The notes beneath the pieces are model-generated. The model did no database searches. It had not been told where the DNA came from and saw only the letters and a list, made by a program, of their open reading frames with translations. Made by a program: the position numbers and the translations under genes. This document shows, piece by piece, positions 26,147-34,807 of a DNA stretch of 64,000 nt. Positions within the stretch are counted from its first letter, which is position 1; each line of letters starts with the position of its first letter. The stretch comes from Candidatus Lindowbacteria bacterium RIFCSPLOWO2_12_FULL_62_27 (lineage in GTDB: Bacteria; Lindowbacteria; 2-12-FULL-62-27), in contig MFPR01000033.1 in the NCBI GenBank assembly GCA_001784175.1, forward strand, positions 573-64,572. Reading direction: 5' to 3'.

Positions 26147-28427
26147 AACGCGCCGGCGATGCGCGGCGTGCGCCGTCATTGTCGTGATGTCCGCCGTCGC
26201 GCTGATGTCGGCGAAGACGCGGCCGGTATCGCATCCAAAGCCGGCGCCTTCGCCGGCCTTCTACGATTCGGCCGGCGTCCCCTTGCGCGTGGGGCTCAGC
26301 GACCGCGGCACGCTGAATCTCCCGCGTTCGACGTTTCCCAAACGGGTGTCGCAGGCAACGCTGGCAGCCGAGGACGCGCGGTTCTATTCGCATCACGGCG
26401 TGGACCCGCTCGCGCTGATTCGCGCGACGTGGCAAAACCTGTCGGCCCGACGCGTGGTCTCGGGCGGGTCGACGCTGACGATGCAGTACGCGAAAATGCT
26501 CGATCCCGGCGGGCGCCGCGATCGAACGCTCCGCCGCAAGACCAGAGAAATCGCCCGCGCCGTCAGGCTGGAACGGACGCTCAGCAAGGATGAAATTCTG
26601 TCCGCCTATCTGAACCGCGCGCCGTATGGCGGAAACCTGGAGGGAATCGAAATCGCGTCCCGGATCTATTTCGGCCATCCCGCCGACGAGCTGAGCATCG
26701 CGCAGGCGGCGCTGCTCGCGGCGCTTCCCCGCGCGCCGGGACGGCTGGACCCGATCCGGTATCCGGACCGCGCGATTCGGCGGAGAAACCATGTGCTGGA
26801 CCGGATGGCCGCCTGTGGGTTCATCTCCGCCGCCGAGGCCACGCGGCAGAAACAGATGCCGCTGGGCGCGCGGCGTCATCCGCTCCCGTTTCTCGCGCCG
26901 CATTTCTGCGACGCCGCGCAGGCCCTTGGCATGACCGACCGCCGGACCAGTCTTCGGATGGATGTCCAGTCAGCGGTCGAGCGGCGGCTGTCGCCGGCGA
27001 TCGAACGGTACAGGACGCACGGGATTTCTCAGTCGGCCGCCGTGGTGCTGGACGTTCGGACGGGCGCGGTGGTTGCGATGGTCGGTTCCGCCGACTATCA
27101 CGACGCCGGCCGGATCAGCGCCTCCGGCCAGGTCAACGGCGCCATGGCCCCGCGATCTCCGGGCTCGGCCCTGAAGCCGTTTCTGTACGCGCTCGCCTTT
27201 GACCGCGGACTCATTTCGCCCTCGACCTTCATCGCGGACGTCCCGTCGGATTATGCGGGAATCGAACCGCGCAATTACAACCGCAAATGCATGGGATTCG
27301 TCCGCGCGGACGTTGCTCTCTTGGATTCGTTGAACCTGCCGGCCGTGCGGCTGCTGGACGCCGCAGGCACGGGCGATTTTCTGCGGTTATTGAGAAACGC
27401 GGGCCTCACAACCTTGAACCGGAGTCCAGACCACTATGGACTCGGCATCGTCATCGGCGGCGGCGAGGTCACACTCCTGGATCTCACCAACGCTTGCGCC
27501 GCGTTGGCCCGGGGCGGTGTCTGGATGCCGTACACGTTGTCCGCGACGCCATCGTCGAGACGGCCGCGCCTGGAAATCTGTTCGGCCGAGGCCGCGTATC
27601 TGGTCAGACGCATCCTGGAAAACCCCGTGCGATTCGGCCGGGAATCTCCGTTTGAGTTCATCCAGGACGCGACGCCCACGTTCGCGTGGAAAACCGGCAC
27701 GTCCAACGGCCACCGGGACGCGTGGACGGTCGGCTGGAATCCGGAATTCGCGGTGGGCGTATGGTTCGGTAATTTCGACAACCGGCCGTCCGAAAAACTC
27801 GTCGGCGCCGAGATCGCCGCGCCGGTGGTCGCACAGATTTTTGAAGACCTCTACCGATCGCGCCCGGCGCCGGACCCGGCGCCGGTTCCGGCCGGGCTTT
27901 CCACCCGGGCGGTCTGCGCGAGGTCGGGCTATCCACCGGGCCTGCACTGTCCGGCCACGCGCGCGGAACTTCAGATCGCGGGCGTCAGCCCGGCGGCGGT
28001 TTGTCCCGTGCACCGCGTTCGGCCGGGCGCCGCCCCGTCCGTATTCGAGCGGTGGCCGGCGGAAATCGACCAGTATTTGAGAACCCACGGTCTCGCCCAA
28101 AATTCCGGCGCCGATCCTTCAGGCCTTTCCGATGACTTGCGCATCCGCTCGCCGGTGGACGGACGGGTCTACGGAACGGGCGACATCGTTCTTCAAGCGG
28201 CAACGTCCTCGCCCGACGGCCGGCTGTTCTGGTTCGTCGACGGCATGCTCTTCACGGACGCCGCCGCCCATCAGCCGCTGGTCCTCCGGCCCGACCCGGG
28301 CCGCCACCGCGTGTCATGCCTGACGAGGGCGGGCGCGTCGGAGACGGTGCAGTTTGTGGTGGCGGACCCGGGATGTCACCCGCGCGGTTTGGTCACACGT
28401 TCGTACCCGGATAACTCTGTTTTCTGA
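26136..28427 (+). CDS. pbpC: Penicillin-binding protein 1C
   Basis: About 763 residues from GTG 26136, which overlaps the macroglobulin stop. The start gives a basic N-terminus (MRRETRRR) and a single signal-anchor helix. The GT51 glycosyltransferase motif is EDARFYSHHGVDP with GGSTLTMQ. The transpeptidase has SALK in PGSALKPF, and KTGTSNGHRDAW. A C-terminal BiPBP_C domain (about 640-760) completes the type. It polymerises and crosslinks peptidoglycan at the periplasmic face. ATG 26187 is an alternative but would remove the basic N-terminal residues before the anchor. Confidence 0.9.
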   Translation: MRRETRRRCAACAVIVVMSAVALMSAKTRPVSHPKPAPSPAFYDSAGVPLRVGLSDRGTLNLPRSTFPKRVSQATLAAEDARFYSHHGVDPLALIRATWQNLSARRVVSGGSTLTMQYAKMLDPGGRRDRTLRRKTREIARAVRLERTLSKDEILSAYLNRAPYGGNLEGIEIASRIYFGHPADELSIAQAALLAALPRAPGRLDPIRYPDRAIRRRNHVLDRMAACGFISAAEATRQKQMPLGARRHPLPFLAPHFCDAAQALGMTDRRTSLRMDVQSAVERRLSPAIERYRTHGISQSAAVVLDVRTGAVVAMVGSADYHDAGRISASGQVNGAMAPRSPGSALKPFLYALAFDRGLISPSTFIADVPSDYAGIEPRNYNRKCMGFVRADVALLDSLNLPAVRLLDAAGTGDFLRLLRNAGLTTLNRSPDHYGLGIVIGGGEVTLLDLTNACAALARGGVWMPYTLSATPSSRRPRLEICSAEAAYLVRRILENPVRFGRESPFEFIQDATPTFAWKTGTSNGHRDAWTVGWNPEFAVGVWFGNFDNRPSEKLVGAEIAAPVVAQIFEDLYRSRPAPDPAPVPAGLSTRAVCARSGYPPGLHCPATRAELQIAGVSPAAVCPVHRVRPGAAPSVFERWPAEIDQYLRTHGLAQNSGADPSGLSDDLRIRSPVDGRVYGTGDIVLQAATSSPDGRLFWFVDGMLFTDAAAHQPLVLRPDPGRHRVSCLTRAGASETVQFVVADPGCHPRGLVTRSYPDNSVF

Positions 28428-28827
28428 TTTCATGTAAATGAAATTTCAGATGCTTCATATACAATTTGAAATCTTTGTCTGTGCTGAAAACAGATAAATC
28501 ATGTTTCATGGACACTGCAACAATCAAAAAATCCGCGTTGGAGCCTTGCAGCCCCTTCGATCTGAACATGTTGAACAATTCGGCCGCATACTCATAGTCC
28601 TCTGACGTAAGCGGAAAATCTTCGAATGGCTTCAGGTGCTCCTTCAATGCTTCAAATTGTTCCTGTTTGCGCACGCCGGACAAGACCTCTTGACGGATCG
28701 GGCCCAGGAGGACAACACGCCGTTCACCGATAAGCTCTTTCAGCTCGTTTACAACATCCTTAAGTTCGGGTTTGAGCACTGGTCTGAAAGCCGTTGACCA
28801 GACACAGGTATCAACGACGACGTTCAA
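28393..28827 (-). CDS. vapC: VapC-like PIN-domain toxin
   Basis: 144 residues with the PIN acidic residues in place: Asp6 in VVVDTCVWS, Glu in RQEVLSG, and Asp residues in NADFLIVAV and STDKDF. PIN toxins are Mg-dependent RNases, often cleaving tRNA. It overlaps the antitoxin gene by 4 bp, and its 3' end runs 35 bp into the end of pbpC on the opposite strand. AT content and lysine use are clearly higher than in neighbouring genes, which suggests horizontal arrival. Confidence 0.88.
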   Translation of the reverse strand: MNVVVDTCVWSTAFRPVLKPELKDVVNELKELIGERRVVLLGPIRQEVLSGVRKQEQFEALKEHLKPFEDFPLTSEDYEYAAELFNMFRSKGLQGSNADFLIVAVSMKHDLSVFSTDKDFKLYMKHLKFHLHEIRKQSYPGTNV

Positions 28828-29024
28828 GCGCGTCTGCGCTGTTTCTTGTAATCGTAGGAAGGGTCATAGTCGATCTGTCCAAATAAGTTGAGGATTTTAA
28901 TCTGCTTTTTATGTTGGATGTACTCTCTCAACGCCTCTGTAACCGCCGCCTTCTTTGTTCGATGGGCGCCCAACTTCCGAGCCATGACAATCAGTTTGTC
29001 ATCAATCGCCAGATTCGTGGCCAT
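28824..29024 (-). CDS. vapB: VapB-like antitoxin
   Basis: 66 residues. The N-terminal half (NLAIDDKLIVMARKLGAHRT, then KKAAVTEALREYIQ) matches the ribbon-helix-helix VapB family. The C-terminal tail with FGQIDYDPSYDYK is the usual toxin-wrapping peptide. It should bind VapC and repress its own promoter. Placement directly upstream with a 4-bp overlap is standard for the pair. Confidence 0.85.
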   Translation of the reverse strand: MATNLAIDDKLIVMARKLGAHRTKKAAVTEALREYIQHKKQIKILNLFGQIDYDPSYDYKKQRRRA

Positions 29025-29028
29025 GCTT

Positions 29029-29079
29029 GATCACCTCCTATGTCACACAATTATTTACACAGAATTATACACATGTCAA
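29029..29079 (-). promoter_or_regulatory. vapBC promoter, operator-like repeats and full-length Shine-Dalgarno
   Basis: On the minus strand, TTGACA (29079-29074) is followed 18 bp later by AATAAT (29055-29050). Three TGTGT(A/G)-type direct repeats spaced about 11-13 bp overlap the promoter and could be VapB binding sites. AGGAGGTGATC (29039-29029) is complementary to essentially the whole 16S tail and sits 4 bases before the vapB start, a far stronger site than those of neighbouring genes. Confidence 0.5.
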
Positions 29080-29121
29080 CTCGTGATTCCCTGCGGGTTT
29101 GCCGCAGGGGTTCCTTGTTGC

Positions 29122-29150
29122 CCCCTCTCCCCCTTCGGGGGAGAGGGGGG
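29122..29150. repeat. CCCTCTCCC palindromic repeat, copy 2
   Basis: A perfect 13-bp stem, CCCCCTCTCCCCC (29122-29134) and GGGGGAGAGGGGG (29138-29150), with loop TTC. It lies between the fadJ stop and the vapBC promoter and could terminate or insulate either side. Confidence 0.8.
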
Positions 29151-29190
29151 CTGAATAGTTACGGCTTTCTTTATCTGCCCGCGGCCGATT

Positions 29191-31329
29191 TCAACGGACA
29201 GTTTCCTGATGAAACCGCCCGCCCGACTTCGCCAGCCGCACCAGATCGTCGCACGGCGCGAACCGCGCCCCGTGCCGTTCCGAGAACGCGTACAGCCGGT
29301 CGACGCACGACTGCAGGCCGCGGTCGTCCGCGTATTTCAGCAGGCCGCCCCGAAACGGCGGGAACCCCGTGCCCAAGAGCATCCCGACGTCCACCGTTTC
29401 GGCGTCGTCTACTACGCCCTCCGACAAAACACGCGCGGCCTCGTTGACCATCGTGAGAATCAGCCGGTCCGTGATGTCTTCACCCGCGATCGCGGGCGCC
29501 GCCGGCAGGCCGTCATACAGCGCATGGTCCGGTTGCTTTTTCCCGCCTTTGTACAGATAAAACCCCCGCTCGTTTTTCTGGCCCAGCCGCCCCTCCCGGC
29601 GGAGCCGCTCAAAAAGCGGGCACGGCGCCATCCGGTCGCCGTACGCTTCGTGCAGAACATGCGAAACTTTCTCTCCCACATCGAGACCCACCACGTCCAG
29701 AAGATGCAAGGGACCCATCGGCATCCCGAACTTCAGCGCCAGCCGGTCGATGTGATCGATCCGCACGCCCTCGGACAATAGGTACGCCGATTCGTTCATG
29801 TATGGCATGAGGACGCGGTTGACCAGAAAGCCCGGCCGGTCCTTCACGACCACCGGCGTTTTCTTGATCGCCTTCACAAACTCCAGCGCCCGCGCCAGCG
29901 TCTCGTCCGACGTGCAGGGCGCGACGACAATTTCGACCAACGGCATCTTGTCCACCGGATTGAAAAAGTGCAGGCCGATGTACCGGCCCTGCGATTCGGC
30001 CGGCCGGCCCTCGGCGATCTTTCCGATCGGCAGGCTCGACGTGTTGGTGGCCAGGACCACGCCACGCGCCGTCACGCGCTCCAGGTCGTCGAACACCTTT
30101 CGCTTGAGCGGCAGGTCCTCCAGCACCGCCTCGATCACCAGCTCGGCGCTGCGAAGCGGCCCGTAGTCGAGCGTGGGCAGAATGCGCGCCAGAATGTCGC
30201 GCGCCTCCTCCCTCCGGATCCGCTTCCGGGCCAGCGACCCGCGCACGATCTTCTCCGCCGCCCCGATGCCCCGCTGCAAAAATTTCACGTCGATGTCCTT
30301 CAGGCGCACCCCGAGGCCGCAGGCCGACAGGTGCTGCGCGATGCCGGCGCCCATGGTGCCGGCGCCAATCACGGCGCAGGCGCGCGCCGGCGCCGGCTTC
30401 CCGCGGGCACGCGCCATCTCTTCGAGCCGCGGGATCGAATATTTTTTGAATTTCTCCATCTGAAAAAATGTCCGGATCAGGTTCTTGCACTCGCGTGTCT
30501 GCGGCAAGGCCGAAAAAATCTCGGTTTCGATCCGAAGCCCCTCCGACAGCTCCCGCCCGAGGCCCCGGCGGACGGCCGCGATCGCGGCCAGAGGCGCCGG
30601 ATAGTTGCCCTGCGTCTTCTTGAGCACGGCGCTGCGCGCCATCGAACAGGTGAGTTCGCGGATCAGAAAAAACGGCGGCGACCGCCGCGGCCACGCAGCC
30701 TTCTTCGGATGCCGCATCACGAAAGCCTCGACCTCCTCCTGGAACGTGTCGTGCGGCACGCACCGGTCGGCCAGCCCCAGTTTCTCCGCGCGCCGGCCGT
30801 CGATCTGCCGGCCGGTCAGAATGAGATCGAGCGCGGGCTGAAGGCCGATGAGCCGCGGCAGCGTCTGCGTGCCGCCGAACCCCGGGATGATCCCCAGAGT
30901 CACTTCCGGCAGGCCCACCCGCGTTTTGGGACTGTCGCTCACGATCCGGTAATCGCAAAACAGCGCCGCCTCCAGGCCTCCGCCCAACGCCACGCCGTCG
31001 ATCGCGGCATAGGTTGGACACCGGATCGTGTGCAGTTTCCACAATAGGTCGCGGCCCTCCCGCGCCACCGTGGCCGCCGCGTCGGCCGCGTCGATCTTCT
31101 CGATCTCGTGGATGTCGGCGCCGGCGATGAACACGCCGGGCTTGGCGCTCTCCAAAACCAGACCCGAAGGCGGCTCTTGCTCGAGATTCCCGAGCACCTC
31201 CCCCAGCGCCCGCATGGTTTCTGTCGTCAGGACATTGACCGGTTTGTCGGGCAGATCAAAAATCACCCGGACAATCCGCCGGTGGTCCCACGTCTCCTCC
31301 CGGACTGTGATTGCGCCCGCGGCCGCCAT
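29191..31329 (-). CDS. fadJ: Enoyl-CoA hydratase/3-hydroxyacyl-CoA dehydrogenase (FadJ/FadB type)
   Basis: 712 residues from ATG 31329, which shares one base with the thiolase stop (TGATG). An upstream extension to 31602 overlaps the thiolase gene and is not used. The N-terminal crotonase domain (about 1-190) has GVFIAGADIHEI and GGTQTLPRLIG. The NAD-binding domain (about 305-490) has VIGAGTMGAGIAQHLSACGL, followed by two C-terminal 3HCDH domains. It catalyses hydration and oxidation steps of fatty-acid beta-oxidation and works as a complex with the thiolase next door. Confidence 0.93.
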   Translation of the reverse strand: MAAAGAITVREETWDHRRIVRVIFDLPDKPVNVLTTETMRALGEVLGNLEQEPPSGLVLESAKPGVFIAGADIHEIEKIDAADAAATVAREGRDLLWKLHTIRCPTYAAIDGVALGGGLEAALFCDYRIVSDSPKTRVGLPEVTLGIIPGFGGTQTLPRLIGLQPALDLILTGRQIDGRRAEKLGLADRCVPHDTFQEEVEAFVMRHPKKAAWPRRSPPFFLIRELTCSMARSAVLKKTQGNYPAPLAAIAAVRRGLGRELSEGLRIETEIFSALPQTRECKNLIRTFFQMEKFKKYSIPRLEEMARARGKPAPARACAVIGAGTMGAGIAQHLSACGLGVRLKDIDVKFLQRGIGAAEKIVRGSLARKRIRREEARDILARILPTLDYGPLRSAELVIEAVLEDLPLKRKVFDDLERVTARGVVLATNTSSLPIGKIAEGRPAESQGRYIGLHFFNPVDKMPLVEIVVAPCTSDETLARALEFVKAIKKTPVVVKDRPGFLVNRVLMPYMNESAYLLSEGVRIDHIDRLALKFGMPMGPLHLLDVVGLDVGEKVSHVLHEAYGDRMAPCPLFERLRREGRLGQKNERGFYLYKGGKKQPDHALYDGLPAAPAIAGEDITDRLILTMVNEAARVLSEGVVDDAETVDVGMLLGTGFPPFRGGLLKYADDRGLQSCVDRLYAFSERHGARFAPCDDLVRLAKSGGRFHQETVR

Positions 31330-32615
31330 CACTGCGCCTCCAGAAGCAACGCGGCGCCCTGGCCGCCGCCGACGCACAACGTCGCAAGGCCCCGCACCGC
31401 GCCGCGACGCTGCATTTCCTTGAGCAGCGTCAGAATCAGGCGCGCGCCCGACGTGCCGACCGGATGGCCCAGCGCGATGGCGCCGCCGTTCACGTTCAGC
31501 CGCGACGGGTCGATCTCGGACAGAAGATCCTCGCCGTCCAGCCCGTATTCCTTCCGCAGGTTCGCCGAGCCAAAAAGTTTCAGGCACGACAGGACTTGGC
31601 ACGCGAAGGCCTCGTTGATTTCGAAAAGGTCGATCTCTTTCATGGGAACGCTCGCTCGCCGGAGCATCTTTACCGTCGCGAACACCGGCCCGATCCCCAT
31701 CTGCGCCGGCGGGCAGCCGGCATAGGCGTACGCGCGAAGGTAGCCCAGCGGCCTTTCCGGCAGATCAAAAGATTTCACGTCCTGCTCGAGGCACACAAGG
31801 AGCGCCGCAGCGCCGTCCGTCACCGGACACGTATTGCCGGGCGTGACGGTGCCGAATTTCCGGTCGAACACGGCCTTGAGTTTCTCCAGCGCCTCCAGCG
31901 ACTGGTTCTCCCTCGGGCCGATGTCCTGCGTGACCGCCAGGCGCGGCGTGATCACCGGCATGATCTCCTCCGCAAGACGCGCCCGCGCCGCGACGGCCTT
32001 CTGGTGGCTCTTCAGCGCGAAGACGTCCTGCTCGTACCGGCTGATTTTGAATTTTTTCGCCAGCACCTCCGCCGTCTGGCCCATCCCGAGGCCGCAGATC
32101 GGGTCGGTCAGGCCGAGGATCAGGCCGATCCTCGGGGAGAAATCCTTCGGCCGGAACGTCGCGAGCGCCGAGAGGCGCGCGCCCAGCTTCCTCGCCCGCT
32201 GCAGCGCCACCAGTTTCTCGGAAAAACTTTGGGGATAGAGCAGCGGAATCTGGCTCATGTTCTCCGTGCCGCCCGCCAGCATCAGTTTCCCGTGGCCGGC
32301 CAGCAGGCGGTCGTACGCGGTCGTCACCGATTCCATCCCGGACGCGCAGTTGCGATGGACCGTCACCGCCGGCGTGCGGATCGGCAGGCCGGCCAGGAGC
32401 GCCGACACGCGCGCCACGTTCGCCGCCTCGGCCGGCTGCGCGACGTTTCCGAAAATGACCTCGTCCACCTGCTCCGGCCGCACGCCGGTCCGGTCGAGCG
32501 CCTCGCGCATCGCCAGCCGCGCCAGATCATACGCGGGCACGTCCTTGAACGCGTCCCCCGATTTCACAAACGGCGTCCGAATGCCGCCGAGAATCGCCAG
32601 CCGTGGTTGTGTCAT
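31329..32615 (-). CDS. fadI: Acetyl-CoA acyltransferase (thiolase, FadI type)
   Basis: 428 residues from ATG 32615 (MTQPRLAILGGIRTPF). The longer frame to 32666 reads towards the tRNA gene and is rejected. Catalytic residues are visible: Cys in NCASGMES, His in ALGHPVGTSGAR, and Cys in CVGGGQGAA. It releases acetyl-CoA in the last step of beta-oxidation. A TATGAT box at 32633-32628 lies only 12 bases before the ATG and there is no Shine-Dalgarno, so the transcript may be leaderless. First gene of a two-gene operon with fadJ. Confidence 0.93.
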   Translation of the reverse strand: MTQPRLAILGGIRTPFVKSGDAFKDVPAYDLARLAMREALDRTGVRPEQVDEVIFGNVAQPAEAANVARVSALLAGLPIRTPAVTVHRNCASGMESVTTAYDRLLAGHGKLMLAGGTENMSQIPLLYPQSFSEKLVALQRARKLGARLSALATFRPKDFSPRIGLILGLTDPICGLGMGQTAEVLAKKFKISRYEQDVFALKSHQKAVAARARLAEEIMPVITPRLAVTQDIGPRENQSLEALEKLKAVFDRKFGTVTPGNTCPVTDGAAALLVCLEQDVKSFDLPERPLGYLRAYAYAGCPPAQMGIGPVFATVKMLRRASVPMKEIDLFEINEAFACQVLSCLKLFGSANLRKEYGLDGEDLLSEIDPSRLNVNGGAIALGHPVGTSGARLILTLLKEMQRRGAVRGLATLCVGGGQGAALLLEAQ

Positions 32616-32670
32616 CGCGCGTTTTATATCATACTCTCTTCGGAATGACACGAATTCGCTGCGCATCCAT

Positions 32671-32741
32671 GCGGCTGTCGTATAGTGGTAATACCCCAGC
32701 CTTCCAAGCTGGAGCCGCGGGTTCGATTCCCGCCAGCCGCT
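32671..32741 (+). tRNA. tRNA-Gly (anticodon TCC)
   Basis: Acceptor stem GCGGCTG (32671-32677) pairs perfectly with CAGCCGC (32734-32740), with discriminator T. The anticodon arm is CCAGC, loop CTTCCAA, GCTGG, giving anticodon TCC, which reads GGA/GGG. The T arm has GGTTCGATTCC. CCA is not encoded. A T5 run follows. rimI starts 16 bp downstream on the same strand. Confidence 0.95.
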
Positions 32742-32757
32742 TTTTGGGTGAGCGACG

Positions 32758-33231
32758 ATGAATCAACTGACGTTTGTGCCCATGACCATGGAAGACTTGC
32801 CGGAGGTCCTGCGGATCGAACGGGAAAGTTTCCCGAACCCGTGGTCCCGGCCGATGTTCGAGCGGGACATCCTGCACAACAAGCTGGCCCGAATCGTCAC
32901 GGTCCGCACGGGCGGGACCGTCGTCGGGTATTTCTCCCTCTGGAAAATCGTCGACGAAGGGCACCTCGTGACGCTCGCGGTCGATCCCGCGCGCCGCCGG
33001 CAGGGACTCGGCTCGACCATCCTCCGTGAGACCCTCCGGCTCGCCGAATCGATCGGCATCCGGAAACTCACGCTGGAGGTCCGCGAGACCAACCGCGACG
33101 CCCTCCGGATGTATGTGCGGTTCGGATTCGTCAAAACGGGGGTGCGGCTGAAATACTACGAGGACGGCGCCGACGCCTGGATCATGGACCTGGACCTCAC
33201 CCCGCCGCACTCCCTTGGGGCGGTGTCTTGA
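32758..33231 (+). CDS. rimI: RimI-like ribosomal protein N-acetyltransferase (GNAT)
   Basis: 157 residues with the GNAT acetyl-CoA motif VTLAVDPARRRQGLGSTIL and the C-terminal LEVRETNRDALRMYVRFGF, both diagnostic of RimI. It acetylates the N-terminus of ribosomal protein S18 and perhaps others. It probably shares a transcript with the tRNA-Gly gene just upstream, since the gap is too short for a separate promoter. The Shine-Dalgarno is weak. Confidence 0.85.
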   Translation: MNQLTFVPMTMEDLPEVLRIERESFPNPWSRPMFERDILHNKLARIVTVRTGGTVVGYFSLWKIVDEGHLVTLAVDPARRRQGLGSTILRETLRLAESIGIRKLTLEVRETNRDALRMYVRFGFVKTGVRLKYYEDGADAWIMDLDLTPPHSLGAVS

Positions 33232-33333
33232 CCCGCCGCGTAACTTGAGTCACAATCCCCTGCTGCCGATAGGTATGAAAAGGATTGACGATGAAATTTC
33301 GATGTCGCACGAGAGTCGAAGGGAGGCTGCAAG

Positions 33334-33675
33334 TTGACGTTCATCTTACCCGCATTTGCCGAAGCGCCTGCTGCGCCCGGAGGCGCGGCGCCGTTGTTCC
33401 ACACGTTTGTGATGATGTTCCTCATCATCATCATTTTTTATTTTCTTCTCATTCGCCCGCAGAAGAAACGCCAGGAGGAGCATCACCGGATGATCGAGGC
33501 GCTCAAAAAGGGAGACGAGATCATCACATCCGCCGGCATCCACGCGCAGATCGCGGACATCCGGGAAGACCACTTCGTCCTCAAAATCGCGGACAACGTC
33601 CGCATCAAGGCCACCAAGGCTTCCATTTCACAGAAAATCTCCGGCGAGGCCGGCGGGGAGGCGAAATCCAAATGA
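33334..33675 (+). CDS. yajC: YajC, Sec translocase accessory subunit
   Basis: 113 residues from TTG 33334, with GGGAGG at 33321-33326; the upstream in-frame ATG at 33285 lacks a site. One membrane helix (MMFLIIIIFYFLLIRPQKK) is followed by the conserved KKGDEIITSAGIHAQI beta domain. It associates with SecDF at the inner membrane. Its TGA overlaps the next ATG. It opens the cluster that ends with secDF, although two extra genes intervene before secD. Confidence 0.9.
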   Translation: MTFILPAFAEAPAAPGGAAPLFHTFVMMFLIIIIFYFLLIRPQKKRQEEHHRMIEALKKGDEIITSAGIHAQIADIREDHFVLKIADNVRIKATKASISQKISGEAGGEAKSK

Positions 33676-34802
33676 AGTTCTCTGCGCTCGTTCTGTCCCT
33701 CACGGTCCTGGCCGCAGGCGCGGCCTTCGCCGTCGACAATCCGGAGGACTATTACAAGGAGGGCCACCGGAAATTTTTCGAGTCCAATTTCCGCGCCGCC
33801 GCCGTCGAGTTCGCCAAGGCCATCGCCCTCAATCCCAACGTCCCCAAATATCACTTCTTCCTCGGCCGCACCTTCGAGCGGCTCCGCGCGGAGCCCAAGG
33901 CCATCGAGTCCTACCGGACCTGCATCAAGCTCGAGCCGAAACACATCCAGGCCATGAGCCGGCTCGGGAACATCTTCCTCGAGCAGGGCGCCTTCCGAAA
34001 GGCCATCCAGGAGTTCGAGCCGATCCTGAGGGTCCGCGACAGCGATTTCGAGGCCTACCACCGGATCGGCCAGTGCTACTTCAACCTCAGCGATTACCCC
34101 GCGGCCGTCCGGAACCTCCAGAAGGCCATCGAAGTCGACCCGAAAAATCCGTATCCGATGTTTTTCCTCGGCCGCACCTACCTCGAGATGGGCGAGTGGG
34201 CCAAGGCGGTCGACATGCTGTCCAAGTCCGTGGAGCTCGACGCGTCCAACGCCGAGTTTTTCTTCTGGCTCGGCAGCGCCTATTACGCGACGGGGGATTT
34301 CCGGAACGACAAGGAGGAATTCTGGCATTCGGGACAGAACTTCCGCCGCGCCATCGAAATGGGATACTCCAACCCCACCAGCCTCTTCATGCTCGGCAAT
34401 TCCCTCCTCCACCGCGGCATCTTCCTCATCACCAACAACCGCGAGCAGGAGGCGACGGAGCATCTCAAGGCGGCCGTTACGCAATATCAGCAGGTCATCA
34501 AGGCCCAGCCCGACGCGTCCAACGCATTTCTCAACCTCGGGCTCGGATACTACGCGCTGAAAAAATTCGACGACGCCCTCACCGCGATCCGCAAGGCCAT
34601 CGAGCTGGAGCCGACCGTCGATTTCTTCCACGACTTTCTCGGAAACACGCTCTACGTCCTCGGTCGATTCGATGACGCCGTCGAGCAGTGGACACTCGTC
34701 AAGGAACTCAACGACAAATACGAACCCCAGACCTCGTCGATCTTCGGGATCGAGGGCAAACCCATCAAAGACAAAGTCCTCTCGGCGAGACGGAAACGAT
34801 AA
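33672..34802 (+). CDS. Exported TPR-repeat protein in the Sec cluster
   Basis: 376 residues from ATG 33672 (ATGA overlap with yajC). The signal peptide is MKFSALVLSLTVLAAGAAFA. Roughly nine tetratricopeptide repeats follow to residue 345; the IGQCYFNLSDYPAAVRNLQK and LNLGLGYYALKKFDDALTAI units are clear. It is predicted periplasmic. Its position between yajC and secD suggests that it receives or scaffolds exported proteins, but this is only contextual. No enzyme domain is seen. Confidence 0.82.
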   Translation: MKFSALVLSLTVLAAGAAFAVDNPEDYYKEGHRKFFESNFRAAAVEFAKAIALNPNVPKYHFFLGRTFERLRAEPKAIESYRTCIKLEPKHIQAMSRLGNIFLEQGAFRKAIQEFEPILRVRDSDFEAYHRIGQCYFNLSDYPAAVRNLQKAIEVDPKNPYPMFFLGRTYLEMGEWAKAVDMLSKSVELDASNAEFFFWLGSAYYATGDFRNDKEEFWHSGQNFRRAIEMGYSNPTSLFMLGNSLLHRGIFLITNNREQEATEHLKAAVTQYQQVIKAQPDASNAFLNLGLGYYALKKFDDALTAIRKAIELEPTVDFFHDFLGNTLYVLGRFDDAVEQWTLVKELNDKYEPQTSSIFGIEGKPIKDKVLSARRKR

Positions 34803-34807
34803 GTCCG

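Noticed and set aside
29040-29447. Plus-strand frame running from the vapBC promoter into the fadJ 3' end
   Set aside because: It translates through a palindromic repeat into antisense fadJ; no ribosome site.
30361-30402. GGCGCC-rich stretch in fadJ resembling the 48-bp palindromic unit
   Set aside because: No TCC-loop hairpin pair and no 48-bp flanking repeat; explained by local Ala/Gly codons.
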